Shown in pieces: positions 22,535 to 33,204 of a stretch of DNA of 64,000 nt. The notes beneath the pieces were generated by a model. It saw only the letters and a program-made list of their open reading frames with translations. It did not search any database and was not told the origin of the DNA. The position numbers were made by a program, and so were the translations under genes. Numbering within the stretch: the first letter of the stretch is position 1; each line of letters begins with the position of its first letter. Origin of the DNA: Rufibacter sp. LB8 (GTDB taxonomy: Bacteria; Bacteroidota; Bacteroidia; Cytophagales; Hymenobacteraceae); the NCBI RefSeq assembly GCF_014876185.1, contig NZ_JADALJ010000001.1, forward strand, positions 620,001-684,000, written 5' to 3'.

Positions 22535-23680
22535 ATGAGAGTCCTTGTCCTTCTATTGTGGATGTTCTTGCCTATTGCTGGGTTTAGCCAAGTCACGGTA
22601 GAAGTGGCGCGGGTGCCCGAGAAAACGCCTGTCAATGCGGTATTATATCTGGCAGGTTCCATGAATAACTGGCACCCCAAAAACGAGGCCCATCAATTCA
22701 AGAAGGCCGCGAACGGCAAGTATTATCTAACCCTGCCCAACTTGCCCACCGCTGCCGAGTTTAAAATCACCAGAGGCAGCTGGGAAACGGGGGAAGTGCT
22801 GGAAGATGGCGCCAATCGGCCAAACCGGAAACTTAATGCGGCAGTAAGTGTAGACACGATCAGGTTGGAAGTGGAGAGCTGGCAGGATTTTCATCAGGTC
22901 CCCGCCAAAAAGCACACGGCCACTGCTCAGGTGATTGTCATGGATTCTGCGTTTTACATGCCCCAACTCAAACGGTCGCGCCGGGTATGGTTGTATCTGC
23001 CGCCTTCGTATGCAACTTCCAACAAAAAGTACCCCGTGCTGTACATGCATGACGGCCAGAATCTGTTTGATGCTTATTACAGTTTCAGCGGCGAATGGGG
23101 CATTGACGAAACCCTGGATTCATTGTACAAAGCCACGGGCCACGAAGTGATTGTGGTGGGCATTGACAACGGCGGCTCGGAGCGCATGAATGAATACACA
23201 CCCTGGAAAAACGAAAAATACGGTGGCGGTCTGGGAGAGGCCTACATTGATTTCCTGGCCCAAACGTTGAAACCTTACATAGACGCTAACTATAGAACCA
23301 AGAAAGGGAGAAAAGACACGGCTATTGCCGGCAGTTCCATGGGCGGGTTGATTTCTCTTTATGCCATTTTAAAACACCCCAACGTGTTTGGGAACGCAGG
23401 TGTGTTGTCGCCGGCTTTTTGGGTGTCGCCGGAGCTCTATTCTTTTGCGGAGCAGGCTGCGCTTGGTAAGAAAGCCAGGATTTTCTTGATGGCTGGCGCC
23501 ATGGAAGGACCGCAGATGGTATCTGACATAACGCGTATGCACGCATTGCTTTTGAAGAAAGAAGTGAAACCCACCCAAATATCTTACGAGCTGCACGCAG
23601 ACGGCACTCACACAGAAGCTTATTGGAAGCGTGAGTTCCCTGCCGTAGTCAACTGGCTTTTTGGCTGGAAGAAACAATAG
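22535..23680 (+). CDS. Exported esterase of the enterochelin-esterase type with N-terminal starch-binding-like domain
   Basis: A 381-residue alpha/beta hydrolase with a signal peptide ending GFSQ. Residues about 20-110 resemble a CBM20/48-like beta domain (AVLYLAGSMNNWHPKN..., YYLTLPNLP). The esterase domain follows: VLYMHDGQNLFD, the GSSMGGL nucleophile elbow (Ser within AGSSMGG) and a late His in HADGTHTEAYW. The ATG at 22535 is preferred over the GTG two codons earlier. The GAAATCGATTTC operator upstream and the position link it to the starch locus. What ester it cleaves is unknown; deacylation of glycans or a general esterase role are both possible. Confidence 0.82.
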   Translation: MRVLVLLLWMFLPIAGFSQVTVEVARVPEKTPVNAVLYLAGSMNNWHPKNEAHQFKKAANGKYYLTLPNLPTAAEFKITRGSWETGEVLEDGANRPNRKLNAAVSVDTIRLEVESWQDFHQVPAKKHTATAQVIVMDSAFYMPQLKRSRRVWLYLPPSYATSNKKYPVLYMHDGQNLFDAYYSFSGEWGIDETLDSLYKATGHEVIVVGIDNGGSERMNEYTPWKNEKYGGGLGEAYIDFLAQTLKPYIDANYRTKKGRKDTAIAGSSMGGLISLYAILKHPNVFGNAGVLSPAFWVSPELYSFAEQAALGKKARIFLMAGAMEGPQMVSDITRMHALLLKKEVKPTQISYELHADGTHTEAYWKREFPAVVNWLFGWKKQ

Positions 23681-23790
23681 CTTGTTTATGGCGGACTAAC
23701 AGCCATTATTTAGAGTGGTGGCGTGTAGTTTTTAACAATCAAAATAAGTGACGAAATCAGCCATAAAAACAAAGTGAGAAACCGCTATTT

Positions 23791-23997
23791 CTAGTCTGGC
23801 GCAAATTCCAGAATGTCTCCGGGTTGGCAGTCTAACGTTTTGCAGATGGCTTCCAGGGTGCTGAACCTGATGGCCTTGGCTTTTCCGGTTTTTAAGATGG
23901 AGAGATTGGACAGCGTGAGGCCTACTTTCTCAGAAAGTTCGTTCAGAGACATCTTGCGTTTGGCCATCATCACGTCCAGGTTTACGACTATGGGCAT
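23791..23997 (-). CDS. Small XRE/Cro-type helix-turn-helix regulator
   Basis: A 68-residue DNA-binding protein made of one HTH domain (MSLNELSEKVGLTLSNLSILKTGKAKAIRFSTLEAICKTLDCQPGDILEF). It begins 3 bp after the DUF2975 gene ends. XRE-plus-DUF2975 pairs are common and the membrane partner may control the regulator. Target genes are unknown. Confidence 0.85.
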   Translation of the reverse strand: MPIVVNLDVMMAKRKMSLNELSEKVGLTLSNLSILKTGKAKAIRFSTLEAICKTLDCQPGDILEFAPD

Positions 23998-24000
23998 GGG

Positions 24001-24528
24001 CTAAACGGTCAGTTCGCTTTCGGTTTGCAACTCGGTTCCTTTCTTGAATACCTGGGCAATGACAAAGATGATGGCGGCCAGAAACAAAAACTCTGAGCTT
24101 TCCCATTCAAGCGGCAGGCTTAATCCTTTTTTCATAAGCCAGCGGCCGTAGCTGTTAGAGATAATCCCCAAAATGCCTGCGCCCAGGGCCACATGGCTAA
24201 TGGTCATGATCAGCTGCGCCACATGGTAGTTGAACGGTTTTTCATAACTGAACACTTTGAAAATCTTGATGACCAGATAGGCCAGATACGCTTTCACCGC
24301 GCCCATGACAATGACCAAAGACATCATGGAAATGTAATAAGACTTATTGAAGGCAAGCAGCTCAGACAGGTCTAACTGTTCATACAAGTCCTTCGCCCCG
24401 GCGGGGTTCACAAACAGGCTCACAAAAGAAGAGAAAATCAACGCGCCGGTTTTAATGCACAGGCCAATGAAGATAATCCAGAACAGGACATGCACCAGCG
24501 TAAGAATGGTTTTGGAGTTGGTTTCCAT
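24001..24528 (-). CDS. DUF2975 membrane protein
   Basis: A 175-residue inner-membrane protein with about four hydrophobic helices (ILTLVHVLFWIIFIGLCIKTGALIF; YISMMSLVIVMGAVKAYLAYLVI; VAQLIMTISHVALGAGILGII; EFLFLAAIIFVIAQVF). The pattern ending IFVIAQVFKKGTELQ.E.ELTV matches DUF2975. It is transcribed directly before the XRE gene and the two probably act as one regulatory unit. Function is not established. Confidence 0.82.
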   Translation of the reverse strand: METNSKTILTLVHVLFWIIFIGLCIKTGALIFSSFVSLFVNPAGAKDLYEQLDLSELLAFNKSYYISMMSLVIVMGAVKAYLAYLVIKIFKVFSYEKPFNYHVAQLIMTISHVALGAGILGIISNSYGRWLMKKGLSLPLEWESSEFLFLAAIIFVIAQVFKKGTELQTESELTV

Positions 24529-24664
24529 GACAGTTGTTTTAATAATGGTTCTGCAAACATCAATAATTAATTATTGAAAAACAATAAAAATTTACCAATT
24601 GTTAATTCAAATCTAGTTTTTATTCCCCAGCCGCCTTTCTCAAAGCAACAGGTTAAAAAGTGAT

Positions 24665-24707
24665 TCTGTTTTTTTGCTCCGTTTGGAATCTGGAGCCCAA
24701 AAACAGA
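24665..24707. repeat. Dispersed palindrome, copy 9 (divergent)
   Basis: TCTGTTTTTTTGCTCC and GGAGCCCAAAAACAGA. Both outer arms show CTG/CAG instead of CCG/CGG, a paired change. It adjoins the ROK terminator. Confidence 0.65.
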
Positions 24708-24737
24708 AAAGCCACCGGTGAACCCAGTGGCTTTTCT
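24705..24737 (-). terminator. Terminator of the glucokinase gene
   Basis: An 11-bp stem (AGAAAAGCCAC with GTGGCTTTTCT), 25 bp past the ROK stop codon on the - strand. Confidence 0.75.
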
Positions 24738-24761
24738 GCTGATGCGGTTTTTATGCAATGC

Positions 24762-25730
24762 TTATCTGCGCTCCAGTTCTTTCCAGGCCAGGGCGGCGGC
24801 GCCCATCACGGCGGTGTTGTGCAATCCTAAACCAGATGGCAAGACTTTCACTTTCCCTTTGAAGATAGGCAACAGGTTTTTCTCTAAATGATAGCGTACC
24901 GGGTCAAACAAAAATTCCTCGGCGCGTACCAAACCACCAAATAAAAAGATTGCCTCTGGGCTCAGGTGCGCCACGGTGTCGGCCAATTTCATGCCCAGCA
25001 CTTTGCCGGTGTACTCAAAGCAGTCAATGGCAATTTTGTCGCCGCGTTTGGCGGCCTGGGTGATCATTTCAGCGGTGAGGTCATTGAAACTTACACCGCG
25101 CAATTCGCTGTAATCTGTATAATCGGCTAGAAACTTGTACACGGTACGCTTAATACCCGTGGCCGACACGTAGGTTTCCAGGCAGCCGCGTCTTCCGCAG
25201 CCGCACACGCGGCCAGAGCCTTTCACGTTCACCAGGGTATGGCCCAGCTCGCCGGCGTTGCCGTCATGGCCATACACCAGGTTGCCGTTCACCACAATGC
25301 CGCTCCCCAAACCCGTGCCCAGGGTCACCACCACAAAGTTGGTCATGTTTTTGGCGCCGCCGTAAATCATTTCGCCAATGGCGGCGGCGTTGGCATCATT
25401 GGTCAAAAAGACCGGAACTTTGAAGTAGGCCTGCAGCAAATCTGCGATGGCCACAGAGCCGTGCCATTTCAGGTTGGGGGCGTTCTCAATGGTGCCGGTG
25501 TAGAAGTTGCCGTTGGGGGCGCCCACGCCCACGCCAATCAGGCGGGCCTCGTCCTCAATTTTACGGAACTTGGCACTGACTTCCTGGTGCAGAAAACGCA
25601 GGAAATCATGCACGGTGTCGCCTTCAGTGGTGGAAAGTTCACCGTGGGCCAGGCTGATGCCGTCACGGTCCAGGAAGCCGAACTTGGTGTTCGTGCCCCC
25701 AATGTCAATGCCTAAAATTACGTCCTTCAT
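24762..25730 (-). CDS. ROK-family glucokinase
   Basis: Cytoplasmic sugar kinase of 322 residues that phosphorylates glucose. It has the ATP phosphate-binding motif GIDIGGTNTKFG at the N-terminus, LTNDANAAAIGE around the catalytic Asp, VTLGTGLGSGI and the zinc-binding CGCGRRGCLET of ROK kinases. Its position near the maltose phosphorylase operon fits the need to phosphorylate the free glucose left by phosphorolysis and GH97 action. It stands as a single gene with its own terminator. Other hexose specificities in the ROK family cannot be ruled out. Confidence 0.88.
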   Translation of the reverse strand: MKDVILGIDIGGTNTKFGFLDRDGISLAHGELSTTEGDTVHDFLRFLHQEVSAKFRKIEDEARLIGVGVGAPNGNFYTGTIENAPNLKWHGSVAIADLLQAYFKVPVFLTNDANAAAIGEMIYGGAKNMTNFVVVTLGTGLGSGIVVNGNLVYGHDGNAGELGHTLVNVKGSGRVCGCGRRGCLETYVSATGIKRTVYKFLADYTDYSELRGVSFNDLTAEMITQAAKRGDKIAIDCFEYTGKVLGMKLADTVAHLSPEAIFLFGGLVRAEEFLFDPVRYHLEKNLLPIFKGKVKVLPSGLGLHNTAVMGAAALAWKELERR

Positions 25731-28061
<2,331 letters not shown>

Positions 28062-28082
28062 GAAGTAATAGAGTTAAAGGAG

Positions 28083-28135
28083 CAGGCTGGAAACAGAGCG
28101 GTAGAATTCCTACACTCTGTTTTCAGCCTGTTTTT
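28083..28135 (+). terminator. gyrB terminator
   Basis: A 16-bp stem (CAGGCTGGAAACAGAG with CTCTGTTTTCAGCCTG, one G-T wobble) followed by TTTTT, 22 bp after the stop codon. The right arm is also the left arm of dispersed palindrome copy 11. Confidence 0.85.
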
Positions 28136-28158
28136 CGTAAATGAAGCCAAAACTGGAA
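28115..28158. repeat. Dispersed palindrome, copy 11 (degenerate, merged with terminator)
   Basis: CTCTGTTTTCAGCCTGTTTTT and AAATGAAGCCAAAACTGG; the left arm has been captured by, or evolved into, the gyrB terminator. Confidence 0.6.
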
Positions 28159-28264
28159 TTTTAGTGCTTTTCGGTTTTCTGTTGCGCCTTGGTTTAAAAA
28201 GCTATTATCTTAGCAAGCCTAGGTCCAGACCTTCAGGAGCACCCCGTTTCTTTACTAATAGACT

Positions 28265-30367
28265 ATGAATGCAATAAAGGCGAGTGAGCAGGTAAGGAGA
28301 AGTAATTACATCAGTCGGGATTTGAGTTGGCTGCGGTTCAATTACCGCGTGCTGGACTTGGTGCGCAACCCAGACACTTCCCTGTTTCAGCGCCTTAAGT
28401 TTTTGGCCATTACCGCCTCCAACCTAGATGAGTTCTTCATGATCAGGGTGGGGAGCTTGTACAATTACATAGACTACGGCAAAGAGCGCATTGACTACAG
28501 CGGCCTTCGGGAGATTCCCTTCCGGAAGAAACTCATGGATTTTGCCCACCGCTTTGTAGCTGACCAATACCAGGCCTTTGAAGACCTGAAAAAAGAATTT
28601 GACGGCAACGGTTTCAACATCTGCCGCATGAAAGACCTCACTGAGGGCGAGCAGCAGAAAGCCAATTCGTACTTCAAGAACACCATTTACCCGCTGCTTA
28701 CGCCCATGGTGTATGACAGCTACCATGGGTTTCCGCTCATGATGAACCAGCTGCTCATCTTTGGCGTGGTGACCAAAACCTCTGAAGACGTAAAGCAGCA
28801 AAGCCGCATCACGTTTGTGCAGGTGCCAAGCAACCTTACCCGTTTTCTAGAGATTCAGCGCAAGAACAAAGTTGTTTTTGTGCCACTGGAGGAAATTATC
28901 AGGAGCAACATGGACAAACTCTTCCGCAATGTGGAGATTGAGTCGGTGAACCTGTTCCGGATTACGCGCAACGGTGATTTCACGCTGGAGGAAAGTGATG
29001 ACATGGATCAGGACTTTGTGCAGGAGGTCAAGCTCAAGCTCAAAACCCGCAAGAAAGGCCGCGTGGTGCGGGTGGAGATTGAACGGGCGCCCTCTAATTA
29101 CATGATGAAGGTGCTCAAAGAGCGCTGGACCATTGACAACGCCAACCTGTTCCAGATGGAGCACCTGCTGGACCTTCGGGCCTTGTGGCAAATCATTCGG
29201 CATCCGCAGTTCTCATCTAAAATCAAAAAGTCCCCGGCCCCGGTCACGCCCGCCAGTTTACCCGAAAGCGCCTCAGAGAATCTGTTTGAGTACCTCAAAG
29301 AGCATGACGTGCTGCTGCACCACCCGTACAACAGCATTGACCCCGTGGTGAATTTGTTGGAGAAGGCCGCCGAAGACCCGTATGTGCTGGGCATCAAGCA
29401 GACCATTTACCGGTTAGCAGATAATTCCCGCGTGACCGCCGCGCTTTTGAAAGCTGCCGAAAACGGCAAGCACGTGAGCGCCCTTTTTGAGGTGAAAGCC
29501 CGCTTTGACGAGGAACGCAACATCAAAGAAGGTGAGCGCCTGGAGAAAGCAGGCTGTTTTGTGATCTACGGCATAAGTAAGTACAAGACGCACACCAAAA
29601 TGCTCATGATCATTAGAAAGGAAGGTGAGAAAGTGACGCGCTACGTGCATTTGGGCAGCGGGAACTACAATGAGCAGACCAGCCGCCAGTACACCGACAT
29701 CAGCCTGCTTACCACCGATGACGTGTATGGGCACGACGTGTCTGAGTTCTTCAACGTGATCACCGGCCATTCCTACCCTGAGAACTATGAATACCTGATC
29801 ACCGCGCCCAAAGACATGCGGCAGCAGCTCATTGAACTCATTAGAACAGAAACCAAAAACGCTGAAAATGGCCTGCCTGCCGGCATTGTCATCAAGATTA
29901 ACTCCCTGGAAGACAAGGAAGTTATTGACGAATTCTACCAGGCCTCCCAGGCGGGCGTGAAGATAAAACTAATTGTGCGCGGCATCTGCTGTCTGCGGCC
30001 GGGCCGCGAGGGGCTGAGTGAAAATGTACAGGTCAGTTCCATTGTGGGCGAATACCTGGAACATGCGCGCCTGTTCTACTTCCACAACAATGGCAACCCC
30101 ACGGTGCTGGGCGGCTCCGCTGATTTCATGGTGCGCAGCTTTGAGCGCCGTATTGAGGCCCTGTTCCACATTGTGAACGAAGACCTGAAAAAGCAGGCTA
30201 TCAACATTCTGCGTTACAACCTCATGGACAACCAGAACGCCTACATTATGCGTGAAGACGGCACCTACCTCAAACGCCAACCGGAGGAGAACGAAAAGCC
30301 CTTCAACGTGCACCAAGAATTCTACAAAGTGGACTTGGGCAAAGCAGAAGACGCCAGCTTGTTTTAA
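28265..30367 (+). CDS. ppk1: Polyphosphate kinase 1
   Basis: Makes polyphosphate from ATP. The 700-residue product shows the PPK1 order: N-terminal domain (RDLSWLRFNYRVLDLV), head domain, and the two C-terminal catalytic domains with IKQTIYRLADNS, the histidine region YGISKYKTHTKMLMIIR and HLGSGNYNEQTSRQYTD. A further segment is VRGICCLRPGREGLSENV. Length is normal. In the reverse orientation about 3.7 kb downstream lies the ppx-type exopolyphosphatase; the two would be convergent neighbours but for the cassette/IS insertion. Confidence 0.95.
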   Translation: MNAIKASEQVRRSNYISRDLSWLRFNYRVLDLVRNPDTSLFQRLKFLAITASNLDEFFMIRVGSLYNYIDYGKERIDYSGLREIPFRKKLMDFAHRFVADQYQAFEDLKKEFDGNGFNICRMKDLTEGEQQKANSYFKNTIYPLLTPMVYDSYHGFPLMMNQLLIFGVVTKTSEDVKQQSRITFVQVPSNLTRFLEIQRKNKVVFVPLEEIIRSNMDKLFRNVEIESVNLFRITRNGDFTLEESDDMDQDFVQEVKLKLKTRKKGRVVRVEIERAPSNYMMKVLKERWTIDNANLFQMEHLLDLRALWQIIRHPQFSSKIKKSPAPVTPASLPESASENLFEYLKEHDVLLHHPYNSIDPVVNLLEKAAEDPYVLGIKQTIYRLADNSRVTAALLKAAENGKHVSALFEVKARFDEERNIKEGERLEKAGCFVIYGISKYKTHTKMLMIIRKEGEKVTRYVHLGSGNYNEQTSRQYTDISLLTTDDVYGHDVSEFFNVITGHSYPENYEYLITAPKDMRQQLIELIRTETKNAENGLPAGIVIKINSLEDKEVIDEFYQASQAGVKIKLIVRGICCLRPGREGLSENVQVSSIVGEYLEHARLFYFHNNGNPTVLGGSADFMVRSFERRIEALFHIVNEDLKKQAINILRYNLMDNQNAYIMREDGTYLKRQPEENEKPFNVHQEFYKVDLGKAEDASLF

Positions 30368-30383
30368 GTGGTAAAAATATGTT

Positions 30384-30426
30384 AAACAGAAAAGCCTGGC
30401 TAGAATTGCTGGGCTTTTCTGTTTTG
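30384..30426 (+). terminator. ppk1 terminator
   Basis: A long stem (AAACAGAAAAGCC... with ...GGCTTTTCTGTTT) with loop TAGAATT, followed by TTTT; its right edge merges into dispersed palindrome copy 12. Confidence 0.75.
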
Positions 30427-30458
30427 GGGCTCATTTCTGGAAATGAGCCCTAAAACGG
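30419..30458. repeat. Dispersed palindrome, copy 12 (subfamily A)
   Basis: CTGTTTTGGGGCTCATTT and AAATGAGCCCTAAAACGGG around CTGG. It marks the last bases clearly shared with the rest of the chromosome before the AT-rich cassette insert. Confidence 0.85.
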
Positions 30459-30515
30459 GTATAGAAAAGAATAACTTTAAGGCTCTATAGTAGATTCGCC
30501 AGGGCAGTTACGGTT

Positions 30516-30605
30516 ATTGGTATAAAACGACAATAAAGCGTATGTTTAAGTGTAATTATAGTGCCAATAAGTGCAGGTGGTTAAGTTTATACTCTAGTTA
30601 GCGGC
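30516..30605 (+). other. Degenerate attC-like site at the left edge of the cassette insert
   Basis: The right half reads GTTTATAC-TCTA-GTTAGCGGC, closely matching the right half of the site at 31308-31380 (GTTTATAC-GAGACC-GTTATGTGC). The left half (GTATAAAAC at about 30520) can pair with GTTTATAC with one bulge, but no clear R'' core is seen. It may be a worn site or the array entry point. Confidence 0.4.
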
Positions 30606-31371
30606 AAGCAAAAAAAAGAAAAAGTGATTTTAAGGGTTAAAAGATAATGGAAGATTTATTTGGGGTTCTTTTCGTAGTATTTGTTATTTTTTTAATTATT
30701 GGCCTTATTTCACCGAATAAAGGACTTTTTTGGTTAAAAAAGAATAGAAGCAGAAAAGCTGTTTTAAAGTTTTATGGGCTTGGAGCTATAATAGCATTTT
30801 TCGGATTTGGCATATTCAGTCCGAATCCTAATAAGGATGAAGAAATAAGTATAGAGAACGTGACTGAAAATGCAGCTAAAGTTCAAGACAGCGAGGAGAT
30901 AACAGACACAGATACTGAGTATAATAATACTGTTAAAGAGGATTTAAATATATCGTATGAAGTATTGCGGCAATGGAATCCTAACAACGACAACGATGCG
31001 ATTGGATTGGATATTCTGATTGATAAAAAAGACGCGACAAAAGAAAATATTTTAATATTAATAAATCAGATTGCTGGCAATAATGTAGACAAGGCAAATA
31101 TACTAATATTCACTACTAAGAACGCATGGAAAGAAGGTCAAAGAGGTTCTAATTTCACTAATGATTATAAAAAAAGCTATATCGCGTTTTATGTTAAAAA
31201 CAATACAGGGGACGGAGCATATAGTGGATTTAATGAAATTAGATGGATGCAAGAAATTGGTGCATTGTCTAATTTGTATGGCTCTGTTACAAAACTATAA
31301 AATGCCAGCCGCTAACATTGTATAAACATCATGCTACGGCCGACGGCCTAGCACGTTGTTTATACGAGACC
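30597..31371 (+). mobile_element. Integron-type gene cassette 1 (hypothetical membrane protein)
   Basis: The segment starts with GTTAGCGGC (30597-30605) and carries GCCGCTAAC (31308-31316), its exact reverse complement, at the start of an imperfect-palindrome hairpin that ends in the next core GTTATGTGC. In integrons the inverse core of a cassette's attC must pair with the cassette's own first bases, and that relation is met here over 9 nt. One gene (30647-31300) is contained in the usual orientation. Base composition is much more AT-rich than the flanks. No integrase is in the window. Confidence 0.6.
30647..31300 (+). CDS. Hypothetical membrane protein (cassette cargo)
   Basis: A 217-residue protein I do not recognise. 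The first 25 residues are a strong membrane segment (LFGVLFVVFVIFLIIGLI) and a second follows (FYGLGAIIAFFGFGIFS, about residues 44-62). An acidic linker (DEEISIENVTENAAKVQDSEEITDTD) leads to a soluble alpha/beta-looking domain of about 115 residues (YEVLRQWNPNND...WMQEIGALSNLYGSVTKL). It is AT-rich with codon use unlike ppk1 or greA, and begins 42 bp inside the cassette boundary. The C-terminal domain could be an effector or sensor; nothing more can be claimed. Confidence 0.75.
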   Translation: MEDLFGVLFVVFVIFLIIGLISPNKGLFWLKKNRSRKAVLKFYGLGAIIAFFGFGIFSPNPNKDEEISIENVTENAAKVQDSEEITDTDTEYNNTVKEDLNISYEVLRQWNPNNDNDAIGLDILIDKKDATKENILILINQIAGNNVDKANILIFTTKNAWKEGQRGSNFTNDYKKSYIAFYVKNNTGDGAYSGFNEIRWMQEIGALSNLYGSVTKL

Positions 31372-31380
31372 GTTATGTGC
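31308..31380 (+). other. attC-like recombination site
   Basis: A 73-nt imperfect palindrome. Outer boxes are GCCGCTAAC (31308-31316) and GTTATGTGC (31372-31380). An inner 9-bp stem pairs GTATAAACA (31320-31328) with TGTTTATAC (31357-31365). The apical stem GCTA-c-GGCC / GGCC-TAGC (31333-31352) has one unpaired C and a GAC loop. Paired boxes with an extrahelical base are hallmarks of attC folding. The cores deviate from the strict RYYYAAC/GTTRRRY consensus. Confidence 0.6.
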
Positions 31381-31400
31381 AACTTAAGACCACCTGATAA

Positions 31401-32264
31401 TTATAGCCTTTCTAGTTTGGCGAAACCTACTGTCTTTCTGTAATTATCTGGAGAAACACCTACTTTTTTCGTAAAAAATCGACTAAAATAAAATTCATCA
31501 TAATAACCAAGTCCAGCTGCAATCTGTTTCAAAGGTTTTGATGTTAAATATAGCTCTCGTTTAGCCGCTATAACAATTCTATTAGAAATTAAATCGCTAG
31601 GTGTTTGCTGTAAATATTTTTTTACAATCCCTGCCAATGTTTTTGTACTAACACACAAAACATCTGCATAATCTTTCGGAGAATGTAATTCACAATAATT
31701 TTTCTCAATAGAATCTACTAAATTTTGTAGGATTTCTGATTGACCATCAGAAAATTTTGGAACTATCTCTTTATCGAATTGTTTTTTCTGTCTCACTGCT
31801 TCTATTAAAAATACCTTTAAAAAAGCCACAAGAACTTCATGTTGAGCAATAGAATCTCTATCCATCTCTTTAGAAATTTGGTCTATGAGATTAAAAAACA
31901 GCCCTTCTTCAGAAATTTGAAAATGTGGTAATCCATGAAAGTTGTTAAAAAGAACGCCTTCTGTTTCAATTTCATTTTGATGACGATATGTACAAAAAAA
32001 GTCAGGGTGAAAATTTAATAACCAGCCTTGACACCGTTCTTCAGAAGAAATCATAAATGGTTGATAAGGCGACAAGCAAATCATTTGATAACCTTGCAGT
32101 TCATAATTAGAAAGGTCTACACTTAACTTATAGTTGCTTGCGTTAAGTAAAATAATAGAATAATAATTTTTTCTTTGTAAATGATCAAATTGATTAAGAT
32201 TTTCAAACCTTTCTAGTCTAAAGGCTAATTCACCATTTTGTTTATCTATAATAATTTGAGCCAT
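31401..32264 (-). CDS. AraC-family transcriptional regulator
   Basis: A 287-residue regulator. The C-terminal 100 residues are a double HTH of the AraC type (SPKDYADVLCVSTKTLAGIVKKYL...RIVIAAKRELYLTSKPLKQIAAGLGYYDEFYFSRFFTKKVGVSPDNYRKT). The N-terminal portion (about 1-150) is a cupin-like sensing domain. It is AT-rich and lies in cassette 2, 20 bp from the cassette edge. It is separated from the upstream monooxygenase-like gene by a terminator hairpin, so it has its own transcript. Regulation of the adjacent gene is likely but inferred. Confidence 0.88.
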   Translation of the reverse strand: MAQIIIDKQNGELAFRLERFENLNQFDHLQRKNYYSIILLNASNYKLSVDLSNYELQGYQMICLSPYQPFMISSEERCQGWLLNFHPDFFCTYRHQNEIETEGVLFNNFHGLPHFQISEEGLFFNLIDQISKEMDRDSIAQHEVLVAFLKVFLIEAVRQKKQFDKEIVPKFSDGQSEILQNLVDSIEKNYCELHSPKDYADVLCVSTKTLAGIVKKYLQQTPSDLISNRIVIAAKRELYLTSKPLKQIAAGLGYYDEFYFSRFFTKKVGVSPDNYRKTVGFAKLERL

Positions 32265-32300
32265 AAGAATATATTTCTTTATTTAATATTACATATAAAA

Positions 32301-32327
32301 AGAAAGGAGTGTAAAACACTCCTTTCT
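32301..32327 (-). terminator. Terminator between the monooxygenase-like gene and araC
   Basis: A perfect 11-bp stem (AGAAAGGAGTG with CACTCCTTTCT), loop TAAAA, followed on the - strand by TTTTTAT; 11 bp past the upstream gene's stop. Confidence 0.85.
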
Positions 32328-32338
32328 AAAGATATAAA

Positions 32339-32965
32339 TTATTTGGAAGCTATAATATCTATTTTTTGAATTGCAGTTGCTTGGAAACCTTCTAAAAGAA
32401 CAGGAGCATTTTCCATAAGTGCTGCAGCAACTTTACCTGTTAAATGAGCATCTCTACCTGAATCATCTGCAAAGGTATCAAAGATTGCATAAGTAGTTGC
32501 ATCTATTTTTATAGCATACCAAGATAAAGTCTTTGGCTCATCACTTACTAATTGTTTTCCAACATTAAGAAAATTTTCGACATCTGCTGTCTTTGCTTCT
32601 TTAGATTTCATAATAACAAGTAAGCCATTGTTTTGCAATCCGGACTTATGATTAGATGCCAATACATCTGTTGGTTGAATATCTGTACTAGGATCAAAAT
32701 CTTCTAACAAATCACCTGCCTTTGCTAATAATGCCTTTGCAACTTCGCCTGTTAAATGAGCTTGCCTACCTTCTTCTACTTCAAAGGTATCATAGATACC
32801 AAAAGTTTTACTGTCTATCTGAAAGGCAAACCAAGATACTGTTTGGGGTTCTTGATTGACTAGTGCTAATCCACCAAGCAAAAAGTTTTTAACGTCTTGC
32901 TCTTTTCCTGGCTTTGCTTTCATAATTACTAATAATCCGATTGTTTCATTTTTTGTACTGTTCAT
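32339..32965 (-). CDS. Tandem antibiotic-biosynthesis-monooxygenase-like (ABM) protein
   Basis: A 208-residue cytoplasmic protein made of two homologous halves of about 95 residues. Each begins GLLVIMKxK and contains V.NFL..G..LV..EP.T.SW.A..ID..T..I.DTF....GR.AHLTG.VA.AL. This is the ferredoxin-like ABM fold, in which the dimer is normally made from two chains; here both halves are in one. The frame extends to 33199, but the ATG at 32965 is chosen because the upstream part overlaps the attC-like site and is low-complexity. Possible roles are quinol oxidation or stress defence; no substrate can be read from the sequence. Confidence 0.8.
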   Translation of the reverse strand: MNSTKNETIGLLVIMKAKPGKEQDVKNFLLGGLALVNQEPQTVSWFAFQIDSKTFGIYDTFEVEEGRQAHLTGEVAKALLAKAGDLLEDFDPSTDIQPTDVLASNHKSGLQNNGLLVIMKSKEAKTADVENFLNVGKQLVSDEPKTLSWYAIKIDATTYAIFDTFADDSGRDAHLTGKVAAALMENAPVLLEGFQATAIQKIDIIASK

Positions 32966-33174
32966 AATGTTTGTGTTTTTAGTTTTTGAAAATGTTTGAG
33001 TTGTAAATCCTAGTAAAAAACTAGGAGCACTAATTTTAATGGAACTGTAGTTTTCATTTTTTCTTGTTTTTTTGTTACAATGCAAATTTGGGGTGAAACA
33101 AAGGACTGTGGAATGGATATTTATTACTATGGCATGGACGATTTTCTGAAAAGCATTACTATTGAATCCAGTAT

Positions 33175-33204
33175 GCACATAACAACGTGTATAATTCATT
33201 GCTA
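33175..33204 (+). other. Left half of an attC-like site, interrupted by IS1
   Basis: GCACATAAC-AAC-GTGTATAA-TT-CATTGCTA follows the same spacing as the intact site at 31308 (GCCGCTAAC-ATT-GTATAAAC-AT-CATGCTA). It stops at the IS1 end, and no right half is present after the element. Confidence 0.5.

Larger units (their letters stand above)
31372..33204. mobile_element. Integron-type gene cassette 2, truncated by IS1
   Basis: It begins GTTATGTGC (31372-31380) and carries the exact complement GCACATAAC at 33175-33183, the expected inverse core of its own attC. The cassette therefore spans an AraC regulator and a monooxygenase-like gene, both on the - strand, opposite to the usual cassette orientation. 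The attC is cut after ...CATTGCTA at 33204, where the IS1 element starts; its right half is absent on the far side of the element. Confidence 0.55.
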
